Of a stretch of DNA of 64,000 nt, positions 11,531 through 23,200 are shown in pieces. Both the position numbers and the translations under genes were made by a program. The notes under the pieces were generated by a model, which was given only the letters and a program-made list of their open reading frames with translations, ran no database searches and was not told the DNA's origin. Positions within the stretch are counted from its first letter, which is position 1, and each line of letters opens with the position of its first letter. This DNA comes from Phoronis australis (Eukaryota > Phoronida > Phoronidae), in NCBI GenBank assembly GCA_002633005.1, contig NMRA01000281.1, positions 96,108 to 160,107 on the forward strand, read 5' to 3'.

Positions 11531-12330
11531 TTTCACAATTACACTAAGAGTAGTTTGGTTCACAGAAGGCGGACGCCAAAACAAAATTACAGTAAAAGAT
11601 GACTACTAAATGGCGCAAAATACAGAGAATCCGTCCGGAAACCAGAAAATGTCATGGTTTCTTTAACAGAAAGCTATTTACCAACATTCATGAAAATTCG
11701 TCAAGGAACTTCAGAGAAACACAGGTAAACGAAAAAAAAATGAAATTGCCACTAGGGGGCACAATTTTCGTCGGATCCGTCTGAAAGTCGTCGTCAACTC
11801 CAAGTGATAAATACACGTGCTAAATTTAATAAAGATCCTGCAGAGGGCTTAGGAGATACAGGTACATGTATGGACGCAAAAAAATAAAACTGCCACTAGG
11901 ACGGGAGGTGTCACATCAGTCGTAGTCGCCAGAAAACCGTCGTCAACCGTCCTCTTCATAGTGATAACATACACGCCATTTTTCACAATCATCCTTTCAG
12001 TGGTTCGGTTGATAGAGCGGCGGACGGCAAAAACTCGAAAATATTAAAAATGGCCGGTAGAGATGGCGCAAAATGCTTCGAATCCATATGAAAATGAGAG
12101 AATAGCGTCTCCTCATTCGATGCTTATGTGCTAAATTTCATGAAAATCGGCTGAGGGACCATACAGAGGCAAACGTAAAAAAATTAAAATTGCCACTAGG
12201 GGCACAGCGGTATTCGGGTCGGTCCGAAACTCCTCGCCCTCCGTCGTCAACCCCATGGGAACACACCTGCCAAATTTCAATAAGATCCTGCAAGGAGTTT
12301 AGCTCGCTGGTTCCTGCGTGCAAACAACAG

Positions 12331-12913
12331 CACCCATGGATCGTTTTGGTGGCAAGCTCAGGTCAAGATCAAGCTAATAATTGTTCCGACGGCGCAAAAA
12401 CAGACCCAAATGATGACAGCTGCAAGCAAACTATCGTGCTTAAAATGTCGTCTTCATTCATTGTTAACTCTTGTAAATAAGTCATAGGCAGCCGAGTATT
12501 CGAGTATAGCCGTTACTCCAATATTTGTACGACTCCGAGGCCATATATTCGAGAGCCTTGCATTTTTAAATTATCCCATGAAACATTGTTTTGACAAAAA
12601 GACCTTGCGCGCCTCTCAAACTTCACAAGACACGTGACGATAGGTTTCAGTAATCAATATTTTCATGGAATGGTTTTACCCATGCAATAGCTTCTTACCC
12701 ATGTCATGAATTTGTCATTTACATTGAGTAGCTGCTTGGATCGATTTATTATCCAGCGAGTCAAGGCAACTCATTTCCCTACCTTTGTATTGCTCACAGC
12801 ACATGTCTTATCATTATAAATTTGATGCGAGTAAACCCAGTAGTAGTGAATCGATTTCTATGCCTTGAACACCGATTTCTCATTCTTCTTCTACATATTT
12901 GTTCGTGAAAATG
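12331..12913. other. Non-coding stretch, nothing recognised
   Basis: There is no convincing exon. A short frame at 12190-12480 overlaps the repeat array. Confidence 0.45.
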
Positions 12914-13062
12914 CAGTGGCGGATTTAAGAGGGGGTCTTTGCCCCCCCTAAAATTTCCCCAGATTCCATTTACCAGTTCGGGGATGCGAATGTCTGATGG
13001 ACAAAATCCTGGGTAATACTCTGCTCTGGCCCCCCGTAACTCAAAATCCTGGATCCGCCCAT
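12914..13062 (+). mobile_element. Small MITE with CAGTGGCGGAT / ATCCGCCC ends, copy 1
   Basis: It begins CAGTGGCGGATTTAAG and ends CTCAAAATCCTGGATCCGCCCAT, about 149 bp, with runs of G on the left and C on the right. A second copy lies at 36015-36169 in the opposite orientation. Confidence 0.8.
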
Positions 13063-13064
13063 AC

Positions 13065-13225
13065 GAAAATATTCAATAGGATCCCATAGGAATTCCTAAA
13101 GGATGAATTTTCCTATAGGAATTCCTATAGAAATTCCTATAAGAATTCCTATTGGAATATCGATTTCCTATAGGATTCCTCTAGGATCAAGATATCCTAT
13201 AGGAATTCCTATTGAAAAAATCCCA
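13065..13225. repeat. Palindromic CCTATAGG minisatellite, first block
   Basis: It is made of imperfect copies of the self-complementary words TCCTATAGGA and GGAATTCC. It is separated from the main block by about 330 bp of ordinary AT-rich sequence. Confidence 0.93.
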
Positions 13226-13554
13226 TATAAATTTAATCACAAATCGGATTTCTAAGCATTTTAACAAACAAATATCTTAAGACTATATAGTAAAATATTG
13301 ATTTGTTTTTATCTAATTTCAGCTCTTCTGAGTCATTAATTTTTGTAAATTTTAATATTCAGGCGAGTCTTAATACATGTATGTTAATTAAATCAGTTTT
13401 TGGCCACAATAAGATCAAAAACCGCACGATCGCCGCACATATAAAAAAGTTCATGTTCAATTCAACGTTTCGTCTTATTAGACATCATCAGGATCATATT
13501 TACAACAATTTAGGACAAGTGCCAACGTACAGCTCAGGTAACATCCATAGAATG

Positions 13555-14310
13555 CAAGTTAACTGCTTCATAGAATCCTATTGAACTTCATATAGAATCC
13601 TATTGAACTGCCTACTGGATATATTCAAGTTTAATACGAATTACTGTAGGGTTTCTCATCCTAAAGGATTTCTATAGGCTTTCCTATTGGATGCTTTAAG
13701 AAATCTTATAGGATCCTATTGGATTTCCTATAGGATCCAATAGGAAATCCTATAGGATCCAATAGAAAATCCTATACGATTCCTATAGAAACCCTAAAGG
13801 ATTCCTATAGGAAATCCTATAGGATTACCTATAGGATCCAATAGGAAATGCTATCGGATCCAATAGGAAATCCCATAGGGTTCCTATACGAAATCCTATA
13901 GGATTTCCTATAGGATACAAAAGGAAGTTCCATAGGTTCCAATAGGATTTCCTATAGGAAATCCTATAGGAAATCCTACAGAATTCCTGTAGGAAATCCT
14001 ATAGGATCCAAGAGGAAATCCTATAAGATCCAACAGGAAATCCTATAAGACATCCTATAGGATCCAATAGGAAATCTTATAGAAAATTCCTATAGGATAC
14101 CCTATAGGATTCCTATAGGCAATCCTATAGGATCCAATAGGAAAGTTCCTATAGGATATTCTATAAAAATCCTATAGGAAATCGTATAGGATCCAATACG
14201 AAATCCTATAGAAAAGTCCTATAGGATTCCTGTAGGAAATCCTATAGTATCCTGTTGAACTTCCTATAGGATCTTATTGAACTGATAGAATCTTACTGAA
14301 TTTCCTGTGT
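13555..14310. repeat. Palindromic CCTATAGG minisatellite, main block
   Basis: It consists of about 750 bp of TCCTATAGGA units joined by A, AT or CAA spacers (for example aatcctataggatccaatagg). Units are inverted repeats of themselves, so either strand can fold locally and both strands read alike. Variants (tataagat, tatagaa, tacagaat) show decay without a single higher-order period. Confidence 0.96.
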
Positions 14311-14825
14311 ATGAAATTCTCTTTAAACATAACACTATATATTTGTCATTATAGCCGTTTCCTTTCTGGTGTTGTAAATTGTAATGTTGTGTCTTAACTT
14401 CTAAGGAAACGTTTTGATCATGTGTATGGCTTAGTGGCTAAAATGGACAGTTTCTCAACTGGACAACAGATGTCACAGAAAAGCGATTCAATGAACAGTT
14501 ATCATTACAGCAATTTATAAAACACTCGACATAAGATTACAACTTTGACTATCAGAGAACAACATGTAGAAGCGTATAGCATTCAGCATTTATGTAATAA
14601 GTTACTTAAACATATTTTGAAAAAGCAAAAAAGAACACAGGTCTTTTGTAGCCCCAGTTTAGTACACCATTTGTAACATATATAGATATCCTGCTGTAGA
14701 ACTTGTTCAAGAACAGGGTAGACTGCTGTACAAAAACTTTGAGGTTACCTGTGTTCCAGTTGAATTTGTTTTGTTGACAACACTGTTTCTTTGTTGTATT
14801 ATGTATGCATTGAAAATGTCATGAT

Positions 14826-14925
14826 GGGAAATCCTAATGGATTTCTTAAAAGTCTCATAAGAATTTTCTATAGGATTTCCTATAGGAATCCAATAGGAAA
14901 TCCTTATGGAATTTTTCGTAAGGGC
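14826..14925. repeat. Palindromic CCTATAGG minisatellite, outlying block
   Basis: It is a short block (gggaaatcctaatggatttc ... tttcctataggaatccaata) of the same family, about 500 bp past the main block. Confidence 0.88.
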
Positions 14926-16362
14926 GACCGTGAATTGTTCAGTATTTCAAGAACTTTGGTAGGCAGTTATTTATCACATTTCATGACACTGCTCGCAACG
15001 CTCGGTTAACTCTGAAAACACTGTTTGAAGGATTATTTAGCTGACCAAAATTAAGTGCAGACGTCTCCTGCGTGAGCTTTACGCATTAATAGTGGCCGGG
15101 GTACCTGAACCTCGCCTGTACATTGGCTGATGTAAAGGTCAGTGTCAATGACTTACACATGTAATGGTTGGATTTTGGTAGCATTTTATCAATGAGAACA
15201 ATGACTAGAAAAAGGACGCCAAATGGCTTTGTATACGAAGAAACAGTATCACGACCCTATAGTCGGGAAATGTATCATTTGCCTGGATTAGGTCATCTAA
15301 GGGATTCTACAGATAAAAGTACACGGGTAACTCGCCAATGGGCCTCAATAAAAAGTAATATTCCACAATCCTTCGTATTTTGACTAATGACTAGTCAACA
15401 AAAAGACTGTAAGAGACTACAGTTTACCCGGGACTTGAAAGCATGCACGCTCGCCTTCATTCAGCCATTGGGCGCCATGGCCGTCAGTCCAAGATTCGGC
15501 TTGCATAGAACTTATTTACTTCTATTTCCCTCGCAAACTTAGTCACGGGAAATATGTACACTTAGTTATTTTAGGGTTGGCCAACCTCAATGAAATCTGA
15601 AGCATTTCCTTGACTCGCTGATGGTGGGGTGTTGCTGTTGCGCGCTGGGAATCCTACCACGGCAAGCAACACTAAGATATCTATTTTGTGAGAATAAAAG
15701 ACCTAGCTCCATCGATTTCCGTTTTTAAACATAGTTTTAAATGCTTGATACACCTGTTCTTTCCCATCTGATCTACAGAGTGGCATAGGGCTATAATGCT
15801 TTTGTAAATGTCTTCAAGTTCAGGATACCATAATTAAGTGAGTTTTTACCAACAACATATCGAAATCCGACTGTTCAACTCCTCATGTACTGTAGAAGCA
15901 GAAAACTATTTCCGACTACAAAAGTTTTAAAACAAGTACAAGACTAGAAGTGGGGACATTTTAAAATTGATTGACAAGCACATTGTATTTAACTCCCACA
16001 AAAAATAGGTAGGCCTTGGGGAATGACAAGTGAATTTCCGGCAGTCTGCTCGAATGAGTTTTGATCCAGTGTTGTAGTTACCAAATCATGTCTAGTGGCA
16101 TTGCTTTATTTTCATTTTGTCATTTTTGTTTAAATGTAATCACCAAGAAAGACTCCTGAAGAATGGCTGTAGACAACCAGCAATTTCTAGGCAAAGTTAT
16201 ACACAAAACCCGACAATTGCACGTTTTACACCCCGACGGTGGCCCTGGAAGGATGCGTGGTGCAACCTCAGACGCCCAAGATCAAAGTTGGCATTCCAGG
16301 TCTACAGTTCTATGGTCTCCCCTATTTAGTGTATCATCTATCAACAAGATCCCAGAATTCTT
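14926..16362. other. Non-coding stretch 3' of mrpl38
   Basis: Short frames only (15168-15383, 16117-16329). No repeat or exon was recognised. Confidence 0.45.
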
Positions 16363-17023
16363 TTTATTTAACTTTGAAAAAACAGCATGTTTATCAATTA
16401 TCCCAATCTATATCCACTCCTAAATAGGTCAAGCTTCAGACAGGGTTCCACATTCAGCACAAGGCACAAGAAACTTGCACAGAATGACATTTCTCTGTAA
16501 CAGCGGCTAATTCTGTTACCAGCAAAAATGACTAGTACAAACTATTGTGGCAACAAAATTCTAATTACAGAATGGCAAAAAGTTATTCCGTATTCCTGCT
16601 TATTTACCATCATTGCTAGTCATCAGACAAAACTATGCGAATAATGAACTTGCCAGTCATCATGAGGGGGAAGTCAATAGTTTTGGCTTGTACTGCACAT
16701 GAGCGAATAAGTGATTTTGCTGGGCTGTTTACTGACACAGAAAATCTAATGCAAATTTAAAGAAACCTTCAGATCACTAAAATCTCTTGTAAAAATTTTT
16801 GCTGCGAGGCTCCGCGTAAATCAGTGCAACTTGAGGGCCACAAAAGTTGGTTGCAATTCGACGACCACCAATCATAGTACCAAGAGCACTAGGAAGTATT
16901 ACAAAGGACAACACAAATTGGAGTGCTACAACAGTCTGGTACAACAGCCTGGTACAACAGCCTGGTACAACAGCCTGGTACAACAGCCTGGTACAACAGC
17001 CTGGTACAACAGCCTTCCATGGT
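16363..17023 (-). other. mrpl38: Probable mrpl38 3' UTR
   Basis: This is sequence after the mrpl38 stop. It contains the 13-bp tandem repeat directly behind the stop codon. The first canonical AATAAA on the minus strand is at 16368-16363, so the UTR may be about 650 nt. Open frames here on the plus strand overlap in three frames and show no family likeness. Confidence 0.45.
16935..17012. repeat. 13-bp tandem repeat, six copies, in mrpl38 3' UTR
   Basis: The unit is cctggtacaacag, repeated six times (the first has one change) after a partial copy at 16925-16934. It begins 12 bp past the mrpl38 stop. Because 13 is not a multiple of 3, all three frames stay open and create spurious repetitive reading frames on both strands. 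Confidence 0.97.
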
Positions 17024-17240
17024 TCATTCCTGGAGTGGATCAAGCCACTTCCACTTAAGTCTTCTGTTTCTCCGATGTTCCGTCTCCGTTTTAATCCAGC
17101 GTGATGTTCTGATGTCCATTTGGTAAATGTTCGGATACTTGAAAGGTTTTTCCTCATCCTCGAAGGGATTGATCATCTTCAACCGTTCTTTAAGCACTTG
17201 TTCCTTAATTTCTTTTCGGTCTCTATATCGATCCAGGTAT
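17024..17240 (-). CDS. mrpl38: mrpl38 exon 8 (C-terminal, with extension)
   Basis: The acceptor is cttacag|ATACCTGG. It encodes YLDRYRDRKEIKEQ, a charged NPFEDEEKPFKYPN stretch and a very basic tail (HRRNRRLKWKW), ending in TGA. Vertebrate mL38 stops soon after YLDRYRD; insect mL38 carries a comparable tail (from memory). The tail's lysine and arginine content suits rRNA contact. Confidence 0.92.
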
Positions 17241-20200
17241 CTGTAAGTCACAGAGGCAGTTACACCCTGGAGTTGAACAGTTTCCAATAGCGCCAAAACA
17301 ACTTCTACGTAAAAAGAATCCTACATAGTAATTACAATGGCCATACTGAGTTTCAACAAAGTTCTAGTGTGATAACATGAAGACAATCTCCCAACAAAGT
17401 AAAAATATTGCAAAACATTAAACACATAATATTAAGCATAATAATTACCACCAGCTCATTTTCAATAAACAATTTGATTAAGAAAAAACTTTACAAGACA
17501 CGGCAAAAATTTCATAACAGAAAAATAATAACTAATAAGAATTGTGCATTTTCTACAAATACAGTAGAGATTAAAGAATTGAAAAAATGGCAGGAACGGA
17601 AATAATCAGTACAACAGGCTTGCAACAAAACCTTTGTCAAGCTCAATGGTATGTCACCTTATTTGATATTGTTCTCCAAGCTTGACTCTCCCAGTTCCCA
17701 AGCTAACTATTGCCCAGTTGGCTCATTCTGGGCTTGGCTACTCAAAGCGCGTAAGTGGTAATAAAACAAATATCATCTCAGCCAGACCCATAAACCATTT
17801 GTTAAGCTGTGTTTTACACAGGCCAACTGGCGCAGATGTATGGCTACAAGCAACGATCTACATGCACTATCCTTGCATTTCAATTTCAACAGACCTATTG
17901 TGTGTGAATGACACCCTAATTTACAATGCTCCATAAACCTCAGAGCCACTATGGGGACTAGTACACCCCTTACAAGCCCAAAATGTTGAAATATATCAGT
18001 GAAGAGTAAGGTAAGTCAAGCTAGCCAACAAACTTTGTAGGGTCAGTCACCTTTTTCAACACTGAATCTCAAGCTTGGAAAACCGTGCCGGCTTGAAAAA
18101 GATCATTGACCAGTAACAGAATTCGAACCATCTTAAAAGCATTACGTCACCAAGCAAAACTTTTCTTATTGATTAGTGGTCAAAATAAACATATCCCGCC
18201 ACCTGTTGGTGCATTTCAATGTAGCTCATACACCACACTATAGAACACAAACATAAGAACATTTCCCATGTTGCTAACAAGGTTATACAGTGGAGCCCAC
18301 GTTTAAGGGACTCCACCGTACAAGCTTAGTGAGGAACTCTGAATAACGTAGGCCCAAAAAGCAGGACTAATAGTGTCCAACTTTGAACAAGGCTACATAC
18401 CTTTAGCTCGAAAATCTCAGTAAAGATTACCCAATCTGCCTTCAGTTGGTAAATTTTAGTCTTGTACTCAATTCAAACTTCAATGTTGCAACATTAAAGT
18501 AATTGTGAAATAATAATACCACTTTCATGAACTTAGCACATGGCACTTTAATGTGACAATAATTAAGCAGCAACACTTACAACTGGAAAGGCTTTTTATG
18601 GGGCCATATTTTCTGTGGCGGATGATAAGGCTCGAGGAAGTCATACTCGAACAAAGGCTCCGGCATGTCTGAAAGAACAGTTCACCATGAGCTTGGCAAT
18701 AAGCTTGCAATGATTGCGTAATGAAAACTCTCCAGCACAAAGAATTCCTCCATTCTCACCAATTATGCCAAAGATTGGTCCTCATCTTGGGATTCAGCAA
18801 TACCATTTTTCTTCCCTCCAATGACCAATGGTGAATAATAAGTGCAATCAACATAGACCATTTCGCATGATTACCTCTGAAAAATGCTGCGTCAACATTA
18901 TTACACTGAGTGGAAGATTAAAACTTGTAGGTGTCTGACATTATCCAAGCTGATACGTCGCTAAAGAAACCACAATGGACATGGAAGGGTTACTCCTTAA
19001 CTGCTTCGGCAGAAGCTTTCATTTGTTCATAAAATCGTAAGTTTTCTACTAGTCTGTACATTTCTCCCATCAGAGATTGCCTTCATTGATACGATTGTAA
19101 TAAATGGTGCGACTTCACGCACTGTTTCCCCAATGCGTGAACAGCAGAAAAGAGGTTGCAGGGCTCTGAAGCATTTACCTCCAGTTCATGTATGTTAAAG
19201 CTAAACACCCAGTCTCGTACGAAAACAAACCCTTTGGAATGGCGTAGATGAATACAGAAAGACAGAGAACAGAGATTACAAAAGGGTAGTTGCCAGATCA
19301 TCACTGTGATGGTAAGCCACACTATGTACTGGGACAGAAGTGAGAAACCTCTAGAGATTTAGAGGGACTTAATGAAAAGAAAAGGAATTGAAGATCAGAT
19401 TATGAACTGAGTTGAATTTATTGACTGCAGGGGCATCTGAAATAGATTTGTCCTAATTTCATCAACCGATGTCAAAATGTTCTGAGTCAACAATTTCTTA
19501 AAGAGTTACTTCAGATAGGCAAACATCGTCTATGGACTTAGTTATTTAAAGGAAAGATATTCTCGACTTTCAACCTGCATGAAAATTCATTGAAACAGCA
19601 ATTTCTGCCTACATTTTCATCCTTTTTGCCCGAATCTGAGGCGATTGACACCCTTGCCCCTTGCCTATGTAATCGAAACTAAATTTTCCACAGCAAACAT
19701 ATTTATCAAACATTATTATGTTACTGGGCATGCACATGGCTTTACTTTATAGGCACAACCACATTTAGTGTCTCTTTAAAGACTTCTTCGTCCGTTGCCT
19801 TACCTAGATCACGGTGAAAAAACTCTGTAACAGAGTCGTCCCACTCTGACTGGAACCAGGCCAATCCAGCCGGGGTCATGTCATCCTGCCACTGCCGATA
19901 GAACTCCAGGCTACTAAATGTTCTCTCATGCAAGCTGCAAGATAGCCCACGCTAAAATTAATTATTCAAAAAAGGCCAGGTACACAATTAAACCAGTAAA
20001 CACAAAACTGGCAGGATTTGATAAGCTATTGCTCTGAAGCACCTCACCTCAGTTAATTTGAGACTGGTGTGACAGTTACGAGGAAGTAAACACACAGAAA
20101 CCAAAACACACTGAATCAACTGACCGTCTAAAACATGGACACAAAAGTGACACTTGTACAGTTTTGTATATCTCTTATAGAGCACTATACACACAGGATT

Positions 20201-23200
20201 ATTATAACAGGGCCCTCGATGCCTCGAATTTGGCGTCGAGTACCATCCCCATTCCCCTGTCAAAAATATTTAAAAAGTCACGAAATTACCCTCATCAGGC
20301 CTAAAAATTCCCCTTCGATGGGGTGTGGGGTGGGGGGTGGTACAGCCACCTTTACCCTCAGGTGAGTCAGTATTCTGTATAATCAAGACCAAGACACAAG
20401 TAATTCAATTTCATACCAACGTCTGGTTGATGTTTGGTTCAAAGGCTCTGGAGTCCCTCTGAAGAGACCCAGGTAATAATAATAATAATTTTCACAATAA
20501 CTGAGCTCAAGCTCATTAGTGGATGGATGCATAGAATTGAATGAATACCAAAATATTATGTAAAAGCAATTTCTAGTGATGTACTAAGAACAGACCTGTG
20601 TACCACCAAAACTGCATTGGAGTACTTTGAACACCAGATTTGCATATTTTTGAGCAAATTTGCAGATATTTGCATACAGACAAAATATCGAAAATTTGAA
20701 CTTCCAGCGAACCAAGCCTAAAATGTAGGGGGCTCGAATTTTTGAAGATGTGGACCTTTTACTAAAGAAGAAGAAGGGGGTTCATTCAGGGATATGAATT
20801 CTGCCAAATTTCTGCCTTTTTTGTGGACTTGTGTCTCATTTTCGCAGACCTTTTGTTTCTCTGAGGAGGACCTTTTTGGCCTCTGGGTGCACGCATGCCT
20901 ACTTTTCCTAGTTACTTGCCTCTGAAACAGTTTTTAAAATACACGTAGTGAAATGATCACCAATTTTCAGAATAAACTAAGGGCTGTTCCAGTAAAATCT
21001 GGCGGAAGGCACCTTTTTTCACACCCACCACCCATATTTTTCATATATTTCTTCAGCCCACCACCTGTAATTTTTTATAAGTTTGAAATGCAACCACCCG
21101 TAATTTTTTTGTTGTTGTTCTTGTGGTTGACTGCACAGGTGCTTGAGTTTATCTGTTCCTTGATCCCCACTGACGTCATTCATTACTAAGAAAACATGTG
21201 TCTTATTAATGGTTATTACTAATTTAGCCATCTAGAAATTCAAGCGCCTGTGGTTGACTGGTGTTATGGGCATGGAGCTTTTTGCAAGTTGCGTTTTTGT
21301 TTTAGTTGTTGATTCTGTGCGAATTGTTTATAAAACATACTGAAATTACCCACCATCAAACATTTATGGCCCAATGAAACAACAAGGACCTGTAAATTTT
21401 TATTTTTTTTGAAGTATGACCACCAGCTATTTTGAATTAAATCAAACGCAACCACCCATAAATTTTTATTTCAATTGCCTTCCCCCCTCCCACACAGATT
21501 TTACTGGAACAGCCCTAAGGTGTTTGGTTTGGGGACAAAATGTTTAGTGAAAAGATCCAGTTAATCTATAGAAAAGTTCCTTACTGAACTTAAATAGTTA
21601 TGTTAATTCATGCCGCCATGGTAATATACACCGTTGTGCTCGTTTCTTAACCAAAAACATATCTGCAAAAAAGTATTTATGAATCTGCACTGGACAATGT
21701 CTTGCACCAGACGACGTTTTCTTAACCATTCAAAAAATTTGGAATAATTATTCATTTCAAGTGTCTGTGAACACGTACTACCCTACTGCTTGTGAAAAAA
21801 CCTCCAGTGTCCGTCGGCTCAACATGCCACAAAGTTAGTGCAGTCACCATGTGCGCAAAAATACAACACGCAACACAACTTGCAGTATAATATCCACGGT
21901 TCCTTCCATAACACATTGCCATTCTTTGGAATAATGTGGCAAAATCAGATGTTCCCTCCTTTCATAAGCTACTTTCTTCACAGCTCGGAATATGCAGCAC
22001 GGCCATTCATGCTTTGCCATTTTGACATTACGTATTTAGCCAGAAATAGCCAGAATTAGACGGAGTAAGCAATCAAGAAATCACAGAAGTCATTGCTTAT
22101 AGGTTAGGCCTGTGATACACATACCGATAGAAGAGGCCTTGCGATTCGCCGATTATCAGGCTACTTCGAGAATGAAATGAAACGAGTTTTCCAAGTTCGT
22201 AGCTTAACTTTTTTGGCTAAAATAATCATTTTGCAATATTCTTTTTTTTAATTTCTAACTGTAAAATCTTCTTCCTCTTCCATTCTGACTACAGATCGGC
22301 ATATTTAGTGAGAAACAAGCCAATTAATAATCGGTTTTGAATTTGCATATTTTTGCCTTATAGTGCGTTCTTGTGTATTGGAGCCTTGATTTCCGTACGA
22401 ATCCGCATTTTTTGCGTATGCTACACAGGTCTGTGAGAACAATGTAAAAACGCAGCAGCCTGTACAGAATGTTTTTTAAATGAATTCTTGTCTCAGCTTG
22501 ACCACACTGCAACAACAGCATGACCAGGAAGCAGATCCTGAATGCAGTATTACCGTGTTTTAGAATGCCACTGCTGTCTTCAAATGTATTATGGAATCCC
22601 GTGTTCTTTTACAACACAGAGCAAAATTTGTTCTTACTGTTTCCAGAAAATCACAGCAGCCTCTCTTAATCAAGAATGAAATTGATCTTTCAACGATAGC
22701 GTGAAACATCATTCACACACAAAAAGATTGTGGTATAGCGATTATGCAAATCAGCATCGCCAACAAACGTTGATGTAAGATCGTAGAGATCAATTCATTT
22801 CATTAACATTTTCAACTTTAATTTACGAGTAGACAGGTGGCACCTGTCAAATACCAACTGACTCCATGGCACTTACTCATTTCAATATTAGAGAACTCAT
22901 ATCCCACAACTCAATGCTTTTGGATGCCAATGCCTCGGACTTGGCTATTTGCACAAACATCAGTGGGAATACCAGTTGGAAAACAGTTTTATGCTACCCC
23001 CTTAAATATAGTTAAGTTCTTAAAAATTAAAATCAAATTTATTGCCTCACAGATGTTGTCAAGAAAGGTGTCCAAAGGAGTATTGGCTTGAAAATATAAG
23101 AACTGGATATTAACGTCACTCACTTGTGTTGCATGCATCTCCTTTCGGTGCTCATGTCCAGCCGTCGACTCTGTCTGTACAATACAAAGACATAGCGGTG

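Larger units (their letters stand above)
10661..12330. repeat. Tandem array of diverged ~430-bp units ('gccactagggg' repeat)
   Basis: Three units follow each other: about 10661-11530 (with a MITE inside), 11565-12012 and 12013-12330 (partial). Shared blocks are ggcgcaaaat, gaaattgccactaggggcac, tcggatccgtctgaaagt, aataaagatcctgca and ggaaaaccatcgtcaa. Substitution is heavy, so the array is old. The family was not recognised. Confidence 0.75.

Noticed and set aside
13065-14310. CRISPR-like array
   Set aside because: Units are about 10 bp palindromes with irregular, non-unique spacers in a eukaryotic genome.
16777-17157. Repetitive frames around the 13-bp repeat as a low-complexity protein
   Set aside because: They are produced by the 13-bp DNA repeat staying open in every frame. 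The real coding sequence here is mrpl38 exon 8 on the minus strand.
19742-19803. Extension of mrpl38 exon 6 to the donor ATAAA|GTAAAG
   Set aside because: Using it breaks frame with exon 7. The earlier donor CTAG|GTAAGG restores the conserved DMPEPLFEY junction.
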